Shown piece after piece: positions 32,085 through 42,149 of a stretch of 48,119 bases of DNA. The notes below the pieces were generated by a model, which searched no databases, had not been told where the DNA came from, and was given only the letters and a program-made list of their open reading frames with translations. Both the position numbers and the translations under genes were made by a program. Location: positions 1-48,119 of the forward strand of contig JABYQR010000330.1 of the NCBI GenBank assembly GCA_022592445.1. The letters are read 5' to 3'. How positions within the stretch are numbered: position 1 is the stretch's first letter; each line of letters starts with the position of its first letter. The stretch comes from Cytidiella melzeri (taxonomy: Eukaryota; Basidiomycota; Agaricomycetes; Polyporales; Irpicaceae).

Positions 32085-33880
32085 AATTGCGCCCAACCTT
32101 CGATACTACCTGTCAGACAAGAAGGAGGGCTCGAGGGCATATACCAGTACATCACGTTGGTCATCTCAGCGTTCTGCGACTCGTTCTCACAAGTCTAGTA
32201 AGCATGACTTCAGATAACTGCAGAACATAAAGTGCTGATTTGAGCCTAGCGGAAACGTCCTCAAACCCTCCCTTGACCTCCTGCTCTTCACCTCCCAGCT
32301 TTCACGTACGCTCGGTGTGCGCGGTACAGTCCTACCCTTTGTCAACTATCATGTAACGGCGCGCATACTCCGTGCTGTAACACCCGCGTTTGGGCGTCTG
32401 GCCGCTGTAGAAGCCAGACTGGAGGGCGAGTATCGCGCTGGGATCATCAGGAAACAAAATGAAGTCTCTGGCAGCTACAGAGCTCTCCAGAGCACTCTGT
32501 AGCAGCTGGGAGCTCGGGTAGCCTTTGCATTGTTTTCTGATGGTGGGAAGAGTAGGAAGAGATAGTGAGGAGGTCGCGTTTTACAACAGTGGATCTAGAG
32601 AGAGGGACATCCTCTGGAGAGCGTATCTGAGGCTTACAAAGCACATAAACTCAATCTACAAGGCAAAACCAAGCATTTTTTGCTTATGTCTGACAAATGC
32701 TGATGTGACTTGTTGCATATATAGATCCGGATCGCCTACAAATGGACGGAGGACTAGGTGATCAAGTACCTCTGGAGTGCAGCAGGCTACAGATTGATCT
32801 CCATTCCTGTGTTGCTTACCTGTAGGAATCGAAGCATGGGCGTACAAGCACCTTCTCCACATGGAGAGCGAACAAATGACGAGGTTGCAAATCGCACTGA
32901 AAGTATGTTCATTTGCAAAATAACATATCTAGCTTAGCGGTAGTTGAACTACCGCTCTTGCAGCCTACTATCATTGAGACGCCTACTTCTGTCCTTGGCG
33001 GACGCCGGTGGGCGACTGATGTACGCCTACAATAATTGCTTGAGCTTGCAGGCCTGGCAACGTGTCTGTACACCCTATTTTCAACACTTCATGGCCTCAA
33101 ACCACTCCCTACCATCACCCCATTGATACAACCACCACCCATCATGACCACATCTTCAGTTTTGTCTCCCGCGACGGACCACTCAACCGACGCAGACAAA
33201 GTAGAGCACTCTCACGTCGATGTCTCCGTCCCACGAAGCATTGTGACCACCAACGTCCCGCTCATTCTTGTCCGCGACCTCTCTCTTTCTCTCAGACCCG
33301 GCGATCACCTTATGATTACCAGAAGCAATGGTGTCAGCAAAACGAGCATTGCACGGGTCATTGCCGGTTTATGGGCAGGGTGTTCCTACACCTCCAAACT
33401 TGCATCCTCCTCCTCCTCGGTCTCCCGCCCACCAGGGAAGAAAGGCGTGTTTGTTGTGCCGCAGAGGAGCTACATGGCTTCAGGGAGTTTGTTGGACCAG
33501 GTGATTTACCCGGACTTGTATGCGGAGTTTGTGGAGAGTGGGAGGGGGGTGGAGGAGTTGAAAGGGGATTTTGGAGGCAGTGAGTTTGGGGTATTTGTCA
33601 GATAGGGAGGGAGGCTGGTTTACAAGGAAGGAGTGGAGGGATGTGTTGAGTGGGGAGAGAAGCAGAGGGTGCGTTTTGGTCCTTTTGTCTGAGTAAATAT
33701 ATTGGGAGTTACTGATGGCAGCGTTGTAGATGGCCATGGCAAGAGTCTTTTATCATAAGCCCAAGTTTGCTGTCCTCAATGGTATGTGTTCATCTGGCAC
33801 TCTAACGATGTCTATTGCTGACACGTTGACGTGGAAGGGCGCATGTATGAGCATGCCAAGTCACTTGGTATAACGACGAC
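32085..33880 (+). pseudogene. Peroxisomal ABC half-transporter (ABCD/PXA type) pseudogene
   Basis: Pieces match the ABCD family in order: NVLKPSLDLLLFTSQLSRTL, FGRLAAVEARLEGEYRAG, SRERDILWRAYLRLTKHINS, VIKYLWSAAGY, SLADAGGRLMYAY, LSLSLRPGDHLMITRSNGVS, GKKGVFVVPQRSYMASGSLL, then FYHKPKFAVLN and YEHAKSLGITT. Such proteins import fatty acyl-CoA into peroxisomes. Damage is heavy: the N-terminal membrane half is absent, Walker A reads RSNGVSKT (both glycines changed, 33321-33338), the Walker B Asp is Asn (33778-33780), and one base is lost in the LSGGEKQR signature (33646-33668). There is also a TAG at 32755-32757, frameshifts near 33030 and 33590, and about 100 bp of extra sequence at 32440-32545. 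Confidence 0.9.
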
Positions 33881-34194
33881 GCCCTCCAAGATCAGCTCGA
33901 CCGTCCACTCGACTCTCTGAGTGCGGTCATAGACCTCAAGCGACGCCGCATTCACCCGTGCAAGTCTATCCAACATGCCAGACTCACCCCAGACAACCAT
34001 ACGTTCTTGCCCCACACCCTGCTGCCGTATGCTGACTCTTTGTGTTGGCGATAGTACTCAGGTCCATTTTTGTGGTAAGTACACGTTCACCTCACCGGTA
34101 GAAGGGACACCTGACCCTGACCACGGATTTATTCAGCAATGTGTGAGTGCAACCAAGGAAGCTTTGTCACTGCTCGCTTCAACCACTAATCATT

Positions 34195-35222
34195 GTCATG
34201 CAGACGCCATCATCATTTGGGACTGGGCCATAGTGCTGCCTAGAGAATATTGATTTGTGAGTGGCGCGGTAGCTTATTGCCCGACACGCGTACACGACAC
34301 TGACGATGTTCGCAGATATGGAAGACGCATTGGATGCCGGTCAAAGTCGTGTACTTGCTCTGTCGGTAAGCCCTCAAAGTTATGTGTGAAATTTACTTCA
34401 AGCTAACAAACTCCCGTCCACCAGCTATTGGGTCATCGCTGTGGTTCCATACCTTCTCTGGGCCTTCTGCACGAATCACACCGTCGAGGAGTGCGAGAAG
34501 ATCTATAGTGTGAGTAGTTGAAGTCTTGTGGACCTGATAGCATTAGAGTATTCAACGCGTATCAATCTGAGTTCCGTTGCACTTACAATGTGGAATCAAG
34601 TCGCCTCAGAGGTCATCCTGGACATCCGAACCTATGCATTTCTCAATGGCAAACAATTATATTCTGACCCTTCTAGCCATTACCCTGGCCGGCGTGGTCG
34701 CCTACCAACTATATGTGGATACCTCTGAAATGCTACGTATGCACACCATTTTTTTCGCACATACAGTCTCATTCAATAAACTCGGTCAGTACTTCCCTTC
34801 CTACAAGAGACAGGGCCATGCCTTCCAATGTCCAAGCCTCATTCGGCGCATCTGCTAGGTTAGTGGTTGTGCTACCCAGATTTCTTTTCCCGGATTCTGA
34901 TGTTTGCCTGATAGGTTTCTTTGTGAGTGTGGTGTTGCTTGAAACCGGGTCTCGCTCACATTGCTTCCTCATCATCCAGATTGCCCCGCTAATTTACAAT
35001 ACTATTGTCACCGTCATGACAGTTGTTAAGGCCATCACCATCCGCTGTAGGAGCGGTGGCCCGAGCAGCCAACTTATCCAGACATTTCTTCGCAAGGGTG
35101 TCGAGGGTGTCTTTTATTATCTGATAATATCGATTGCCAATCTCGTACGTTCTGCGTTCATACTATTTGCGCCGGCAACTCACTCTGTCTTCCAGATCAA
35201 CGGGATATTTTACTTGCAGTAC
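34195..35222 (+). pseudogene. DUF6533-type seven-helix membrane protein, decayed
   Basis: Exons joined by GT-AG introns give AIIIWDWAIVLPREY, IWKTHWMPVKVVYLLCR, YWVIAVVPYLLWAFCTNHTV, SEVILDIRTYAFLN, NNYILTLLAITLAGVVAYQL, LPFLQETGPCLPMSKPHSAH and APLIYNTIVTVMTVVKAITI. SGGPSSQLIQTFLRKGV and YLIISIANL complete it. This is a basidiomycete-specific family of multi-pass membrane proteins of unknown function. TGA at 34251-34253 ends the first exon early, a one-base insertion near 34650 shifts the frame, and similarity stops after INGIFYLQ at 35220. The short final tail expected is missing. Confidence 0.8.
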
Positions 35223-35506
35223 GTATCATCTACGGCATCTTTGGTATGGAATATGCAAGAAGTGCTCTGCTCCTCTGTCATTGAATTTATCTCTACTTGC
35301 ATTGTAAGATGTTATAGTCTACACATTACGGAACACAGTAATTGACCACTTTGTTGAAATAGCAGCTATTCTAGTTTTCGGAAAGTAATATCTTCTTTGG
35401 TACAAGACTTGTGTCCTAAGTTTTCTAGCAAAGTGCAGAATTGTGCATCTTCATCTGTCTGTGAATATTGTCTCATGTTGCTGTGTAAGGTGACGGTAGT
35501 GGTAAA

Positions 35507-35812
35507 CTAATGCCATATTGCTTTACTTAAAGCAGTTTGCTGATCTTCATGGGACTGTTTTGTATGGATAATAGACTGAACTATACTTGAATAGAGGGTG
35601 TTTCCTGTTGATACTGGGGGAAGCTGTGCAAAGTCTCCTGCAAAGATGACATGTTTCCCTCCAAACGGTTCACTCTCATTGTCCAAGGCCATACACATTT
35701 GTCATCTGATATTGTCTAAATTTAAACAATCAATCATATATATCTCATCCATCAATAAGTGGTCTACATGCTGCAAGTTACTTTTAACTTCACTTGGAGC
35801 AATTAGCTGTTC
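35507..35812 (-). pseudogene. PIF1-like helicase fragment (Helitron type)
   Basis: The minus strand reads APSEVKSNLQHVDHLLIDEI, YMIDCLNLDNIR, stop, then QMCMALDNESEPFGGKHVIF and AGDFAQLPPVSTG. LLIDEI is the Walker B region and AGDFAQLPPV the motif that follows it in PIF1 and Helitron helicases. The P-loop and the C-terminal helicase motifs are absent. It is inverted relative to the USP-like fragment that abuts it near 35815, so a rearrangement has occurred. Confidence 0.8.
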
Positions 35813-35821
35813 AAGGATACA

Positions 35822-36063
35822 ACATGTTATGAATGTTAGTGGATATAATCACAAACTGTGTGGCATTATTTACTATGGGAATAGTCACTATACCTCTTGT
35901 ATAGTAAGTGATAATGGGGATTTATGGTTCTACAATGGTATAAGTACAGGTAGACATACTGAATATGACAGAAACATGATTGGTGTCAACTGCAACATGT
36001 TGGCAGCAGTAAAACATAATAAGACCAGTTCCGTAGCAATGTATACATGTTGTGATGCTTAAG
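35822..36063 (+). pseudogene. USP-like (ubiquitin hydrolase-like) protein C-terminus of the element
   Basis: The frame reads NVSGYNHKLCGIIYYGNSHY, TSCIVSDNGDLWFYNGIST and ends SSVAMYTCCDA, TAA at 36061-36063. A YxGxxHYTS...DGDLWFYNG pattern resembles the end of USP-type cysteine proteases (catalytic His region), but the catalytic Cys part is not here. The assignment to that fold is tentative. The same C-terminus is encoded by A5, about 110 bases from the same terminus. Confidence 0.5.
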
Positions 36064-36171
36064 ATACCTGTGTAAGATTTACTTCTGAATCTATCCATAT
36101 CTGTGATATTGTGAGGAATGTATAAGTCTTCAGGAATTGTACTTGCCGCTTGCCGGCCCTGCTAACGCTAG

Positions 36172-39100
36172 TATCTACAGCAATAGCCTTCTCTTTGCCC
36201 TTCTTTGGCCGTTTGTTTTTATCTTGAAAGACCTGTAGTATCTCCTCCTCAGGTATGACACCCGGAATAGAAGCCCATGAACTCAGAACAGTTGCAGCAT
36301 GAGTAGACTCATCGTTCAGAGAATGACGCCGTTTTGAGACAGTGAGGCCACCGCGCGAGAAAGCACGCTCGACATCAGTTGACGAAGCTGGTGCAGACAA
36401 GAAGTCAATGGCCATTTGCACAAGTGCCCGCTTGTGTGTATTGTTGCTGGATACTAGAATGCCATTCCAATGCTGCAAAGGATTGTTGACATCAATGAGG
36501 CACTACGACTGAAGATGGTCATCGAGAACATCGATAGCATAGCCATTTCGCCCGTATTGATCGAGTTTTGCAAAGCGATCGTTTGGTCATCGGCGTCTGG
36601 GCTACAGAAAGATCCAACAAGTCAATTCCAAGTCCTCTTGAATATTAAAAACGTACTGGAGCAGCCCAAACTGCCGGCGTTGGTTGCAAGGCGTCACGGC
36701 TATCCAATCCTGGGTCGGAGAGCCTATAGTTGCTCTCCCACTGCTCCCGCAGAAGGTCCTCTGCCGTGCGAATCCATTTAGCAGGCCAAGTCATATCTCG
36801 GAAATACTTCGTCTTGTACCGAGGGTGGAGCACTGCAAGGAAAACACAATTAGAAACAGCTAATAAGAAACATCTGACTCTCCGAGGTACTCACTCATGG
36901 CCAGGCAATACATTACAGAGTCATCAGTTTTGGAGTAGTACTTGTTCAGCACCTGAAGGCCTCGAGCAGCTTCCAAGCAGACAACACCTGATGCAGACAC
37001 GTTCTCCACCATGTCTTCGAGTGCAACGGTAAGTATGTCTATGACCGGGATGACTTCATGCAAGAGAGCTGTATTGGTTTGCGATATGCGGTTCGTTGCG
37101 TTGAGACACTAACATAACCCCCGGCCACAAAGGGACCGGGCACAAACACACCTGACCTTGCGAGAGGCGATTACATGTGTAAGGAGGAGTTGAGGGTATG
37201 CGTGAATGTAGGTTGCGAGTGGGTCCAAGAGTCCTAGGCTGCACCTAGACTCGGGCGAGCGGTGATGCATTTGCAGGGCTCGGAGTGCCAGGCCAAAAGC
37301 GCTGTGGTTTGTTTGGGTAGCTGGGAAAAGTTCCGGGTAGAAAGGTGTAAAGTAAAACCAAGCAAGGCAATGCAATGCAAAGAGGCAATAGAACTTAAGT
37401 GTTGCAAAAGAAAGTGGTATAAAAGTGATAGAGCTAGGGGCAACGCAGTGGTGAAGAAAGGGGAGCAATTGGCATGCAATACACAAGAGGGGGGAGAGGA
37501 AGTGGTGTGGTAAAGTGCGAGAGAAAGGACTGCGCTGGCTCATTGCAAGAGGATAACGCAAAACGCCATGGCAAACACAGTAGGAAACGCAATGGGATCA
37601 CAGAACAAACGCAGTCTAAAACTCAGTAGCCTTGAGAAAGAGAAGGGGCAGCTGTAAAAGGGGGTCGCAGTGAAGGAGAAACGCAGCGCAGTAAGTAACG
37701 CAGTGAAATAAACGCAGTAGGAACACAAAAAGGGGGTCGCAATGAAGGAGAAAGTGGCGCAGGGTGAGAGATACGCACTGCGGAGTTGCTCAAGAAGCAA
37801 GGGAAAAGTGGCAGGGGCAACTTTGAGGGGAAAACCGCGGGGGTGTCGTATTCTGAGCTAAGCAAAGTACAGACACAGCGTATATAAGTAAAAGGCAATA
37901 GGGGCTATAGCAAATTGAAGCCATGCGAGAGCAAGGCAAGGAAAGGGGCATTGCGCGATGAAACGAGGGACAAACGCGAAACATGTTACAGGAGCGATGG
38001 GGCACTGCCTTTAGCCGCTCTGCAAAGAGAACAGGCTGCGGAATCCGAGGGAGTGGAAAAGGGGGCCGGGGGGTTCCAACAGCTATGAGCTTGAGTGCGA
38101 GGGACTACAAGGATGCAATATGCGGCAAGTGAAGCCATGCAATGCAAAGCCATGCAAACCAAAGCAGAGGGAATGCAACGCGAGGCGGCGCGAGGCAAAG
38201 CAAGGCGGCACGACGCGACGCGAGGCAATGCGAAGCGAGGCAATGCAAGGCGACGCGAGGCCAAGCAAAGTGGAGGAGAAGCAAGGCAATCGCGAGGCAG
38301 CACGAGATAACGCGAGGCGAAGCAAGGCGGCGCGACGCGACGCGAAGCAACATGCAAGGCGAGGCAATGCGAGGCGGCGCGAGGCGAAACGAAGCGGAGG
38401 GAATGCAATGCAAGGCAACGCGAGGCAGCGCGAGATAACGCGAGGCGAAGCAAGGCGGCGCGAGGCGAAGCGAAGCGGAGGGAATGCAATGCAATGCAAG
38501 GCAAGGCAACGCGAGGCAACGCGAGATAATGCGACGTGACGCGAGGCAACGCGAAGGGAATGCAAGGCGAGGGGACGCGAAGCAAAGGGAAGCAAAGCGG
38601 CCCAATGCGAAGCAAGGCGAAATGAAGCGGTGCCAAGCAAAGCAAGGCGAAGCGATGCAATGGAAAGCAAAGCAAAGCGAGGCGATGCAATACCAGTCTT
38701 GCCAGAACCAAGGGCTGCTGCTAGTCCATTCGCCTTTGGGCCTGTTGCACGTCCAGCGATTTCCGGGCGTATCAGCGTCGAGAAAATCCTGCAGGTGGCT
38801 GACTTAGCCGTAGCATCATCATCTGAAAATGGTACTTACGCCCAGAAGCACACTAAGCTCACTCAATAGAGCCCACTTGTTTACAGAAAGTCGCTGATGC
38901 TGTAGCCCCTGCTTCCCGTCCTTGTCCCATTTAGCCATGCCAAATAATCTCTCCAATGCAGGTCGCAGCTCGAGAGCTCTGTCAATAGCGCCAGCGAGAG
39001 AATTCCACCACGTGTCAATAGCACGAGTTGGAAGCTTGAAAGGTATCTCCACATGTTTGCAATTCATCTTGAGGTCTTCTTGCAAAGCTGGCGAATGGAA

Positions 39101-40731
39101 TATACGCTTGGAAAGTTCCTTGAGCTGTATAAGCACCTTGTGAGTTTCTCGTGCCATGATGAGACTTGAGCCAGGCTATATAGCTCCGTACCTTTGTTAC
39201 TGCAAATCTTCCCATTTCTTCTTCGTCATCATCAAGAGCGAATCGACTCTCAACGGTGTGGTTGATATCTTTGATCTCTTCCTGGTCAGCAGCTTTGCGT
39301 ACCGGGTCAAGCTCATACTCCTCGGTGTCACTGTCATCGTCGTTGTCATCAGCACCATGGTCGCCCTCGCTTGCTTCGTCTAGATTGTCTTCTTCACCGA
39401 CTATCGTGTCGTCATCCACCTCACTGGTAGGATCTTCGGAGCAACCGCTTTTAGTCCGTTTTTGTGCAAATCCTGAAATGATGGCCTGCAACATATAAGC
39501 AACTGTCCATGGTATATAGAGTATGCTTACTTTGACTACAAGGTTGAGGATGTGCGTGAAGCACCTCACTCGAGTTTGCACTGAGTTTAGTCCGCCGAGG
39601 AACTCAAGCTCTGATATCATGGTATCATTGTTTGACGCGTTGTCACACGTAATTCCCAGCAGCTTTTTTGATCTGTTAAGCGTCAAAACAATGTGGCAAG
39701 TTATCAATACAATGCTTACCTTCTTCTCGATACCGAGAGACTTCAGACAGCTTGTGAGTGCCTCTGCGAGATACACGCCAGTGTGACCTTTTGTCAGCCT
39801 GAATCCAACCTATCAGTCCTTATTTGGGCGCAGCGGAGTATAAGAAGAAATGCATACCGAATGAAATCAAGTACAAACGTGGCTACATTCCCTTCAATGA
39901 CACGATGGACGGTAACACCAAGGAAAGAGTAGACATTGGGTGATGTACATCCATCGAGGCAAAGGTGAAGGCAGCCAGGATGGTCTTGGAGCATTTTGCC
40001 GATATGCACGCGCGTGAGATTGAAAATCTCGCGCACGTCCCGCGACACAGTACTGGGGCCTGGAACTTTGGCTTTGGCGTACAACATTGATATGATGGCG
40101 AGGAATTCGGGATCCTTGACAATCGTGAAGGGGCAATGGCGACGAGCAACCCATAGAGCCATGAGAAAGCGCAGTCGTGGTTTGCTATATGCCGTACCAT
40201 GAGCGGACACTGCAATGCTCTGATTGGCAGGAGCGACTGATGGTGAGCATGACTGTATGTGACGGCTCAAGTTTCCAGTTGACATGTCGGTACGGCGTTG
40301 CAAAACTGAGATTGACGGACTGTGTTCTCGTCAATTGTTGCCGGTTTGCGTAGAGAATAGAACGAGAGTACATACTTCAGCTTGCAGACAAATTTGTACT
40401 TGACATTGCCTTTCTTGACAACGATCTCAGGATGCCGGAAATGTGTGTACAAATTGGACTCCCAAGTTGTACTTTGCGTGGCTACATTTCTTGTTGTCAG
40501 ATGCTATGTGCGTGTGTTATTTCAATGAATGAACTCACCAAGAACCTCTTCATTGGTGCGCTCAGCCACCTTCCATTTGAGGTCGAAGGCAGACTGCTTC
40601 TCAACCACAAGAGACTCAGGGCTTGAAGTCCTGCCTATGGCGTTGGTCCCCGCTGCATTCTCGTTGTCACTTTTGCTATTGGCTGTTCGAGCTCGTTTGC
40701 GGGGCCTGGTCTGCTTGTTTGAGCGCGGCAT
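36172..40731 (-). pseudogene. hAT-superfamily transposase (hAT-B), split by a solo LTR
   Basis: Starts ATG 40731 with a basic N-terminus (MPRSNKQTRPRKRARTANSK). A BED-like region (KYKFVCKL...NLSRHIQSC) follows, then VARRHCPFTIVKDPEFLAII, HLCLDGCTSPNVYSFLGVTV, KKLLGITCDNASNNDTMI and RVRCFTHILNLVVK. An acidic DDNDDDSDTEEYEL spacer precedes RAIDTWWNS and LDATNRISQTNTALLHEVIP. HPRYKTKYFRDMTWPAKW and the dimerisation block SSTDVERAFSRGGLTVSKRR end it. Introns are short GT-AG. The exon is cut at 37102-38774 by solo LTR E, a stop (TAG, near 36507) precedes CLIDVNNPL, and the end is replaced by the tip of element A6. The catalytic layout is that of hAT enzymes. Confidence 0.85.
37102..38774. mobile_element. 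Solo LTR (family E), 1673 bp, TSD GCGT
   Basis: Second copy of the LTR at 1323-3061, in the same orientation on the plus strand, flanked by GCGT at 37098-37101 and 38775-38778. Removing it restores the hAT frame (LQDFLDATNRISQTN). It has one 69-bp unit instead of three, different repeat counts in the purine-rich block, and lacks about 10 bases near the 3' end (TCCATTCGCC against TCCATGCAAATGTGCTCGCC). Confidence 0.85.
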
Positions 40732-41396
40732 GGCAGGCTATCAAATCGAGCGTAGCGGGGAAAGACAAAGTGTGAAGCTGACAGTGCCCGAAGCTGGCTG
40801 TGTGTATAGGGGTGGTCTTGATGCCATTTTGATGAGAGAACAAGTCGCCCCGTTGAGCGACAAATAGCGAGAGGGCGGAGGCAAATTTGAAGGGAGTGAG
40901 GAGGTCATGGCATGCGGTATGAGGCGCTGGTCACCAGGATGCAACCCGAGGGCTAACTTCGGCCGCCTCTCTCCGTTCCATAACACTGCCAAGGTGGTTT
41001 GAGGGGCTGCGCCGTGCTATGTTGCTCAGGCAGCAGCCTCTATGCACCTCCTCGTCGGTGTGCAATGAAGGTACGTAGGTGAAGTGCACTATGCCACCAA
41101 CTCACAAAATCAGCAGTGTAGACGCTCTTACCTTCACTCCGTGTGCACCCCATCATGACTACCACCACTGCGACCACCACCACTACCACCACTACACCAA
41201 TAGTAGCATCAACACTACTGACATCACGACAACAACAACAACAACAGCTGTCGCTGACACCACCACCACTGCCGCTGCGTGGTTTATATTCGAGCTCATG
41301 CTGACATGGATAGTCCAACAGACCGGATTTTTCCAACATTGTCACAAGTTTACAGCCTTAGGCGCCTATCTAGAGCGCTTATTTTCCGGCTAGGAG
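40732..41396. other. hAT-B upstream region and microsatellites
   Basis: The first 250 bases are probably hAT-B promoter and 5' end; a terminal inverted repeat was not identified. At 41155-41275 there are ACC/CCA and CAA triplet runs. No gene is recognised. Confidence 0.5.
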
Positions 41397-42093
41397 TGTT
41401 ACCAGACCTAACCCGGGTCACGTGACATCCTGCCTTATTTATCAATAGTCCAGACCCAAACCCTAGACTCAATCTGGAGTGGTTCCAGATCAACCTAGGC
41501 TATTGTTCTATTGTTCCTCTTCCATTGATAGGGATTCCCCAGGGATTCCCCCAGGTTTTATTGTTCTATTGTCTTTCGATTATGGTCTTCTATCTATTGT
41601 TAGGGATTCCCCAGGGATTCCCCCAGTTTCTATTGTTCTATTGTTCCTATTCTATTGTTCTATTGTTCTATTGTTCTAACTCTATTGTTCTCTGTACCCT
41701 GGTCCTTGACAGTTACTCAGGTCCTTGATAGTTACCCTGGTCCCTTATTGTTCTATTGTTACTCCAGCCCCACAGTTACTCCAGTCCCTAGTGTGGGAAC
41801 TGGTGCACAGACCACCCAGACACAGTATATATAGTACCCCTTACCCTCCCTGGTTCTGCATCTTGACCTCTTCGTCATTTGCACTGCCAGGTGAGTTACT
41901 CAATGTAACTTAGTATAAGTCTGATATTAACTTTGTCATTTGCACTGCCAGTATCCGGCCTCTGTGCCTGCTTGCCTGCTTATCATCGACTTTGACCTCG
42001 TTGTCATCGTTGGAGATCTACTTCCACTTCCACTTCCTCTCCTCTTCACCCTTGTTTAGGGTTTATCAGCATAGCAGCAGTCGCTCTGCGACA
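41397..42093 (+). mobile_element. LTR (family D), about 697 bp, probably solo
   Basis: Begins TGTTACCAGACC and ends CTCTGCGACA. The 3' half matches the truncated copy at 10177-10418. A TATATATAG box at about 41826-41834 precedes a putative transcript leader with a GTGAG...CAG intron-like segment. Repeated GGGATTCCCC(C/A)AGG and CTATTGTTC blocks fill 41525-41690. The flanking pentamers (AGGAG and CATGC) do not match, so the left border or the insertion history is uncertain. Confidence 0.65.
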
Positions 42094-42149
42094 CATGCCT
42101 GTGCATCGTCTCCGCTCATATGTCCTCATTACTGACCCCTTTCATTCAG

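Larger units (their letters stand above)
35340..36171 (+). mobile_element. Helitron-like element A6, 3' end with helicase and USP-like fragments
   Basis: The plus strand ends TTGCCGGCCCTGCTAACGCTAG before a T, the terminus shared with A1-A5. Internal sequence over the last 220 bases matches A5. It contains a plus-strand USP-like protein end and, in the opposite orientation, a PIF1-type helicase piece. The 5' border is not defined. Its 3' end is inserted in the last exon of the hAT transposase to the right. Confidence 0.6.

Noticed and set aside
33812..34015. Minus-strand frame with MVVWGESGMLDRLARVNAAS
   Set aside because: It looks protein-like but overlaps the end of the ABC pseudogene, has no family match known to me and no intron or start support.
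17829..36171. Facing copies of the same terminus with similar outer 8-mers (GTATACAC and GTATCTAC), which could suggest one 18-kb transposon
   Set aside because: The 8-mers differ at two places, and both ends are the same 3' terminus (CTAG|T) in opposite orientation, not a 5' and a 3' end. They are two separate copies.
36172..40731. Terminal inverted repeats of hAT-B
   Set aside because: Searched for by eye near 36.06-36.2 kb and 40.75-41.05 kb. The left end is replaced by the Helitron-like tip and no matching right end was found.
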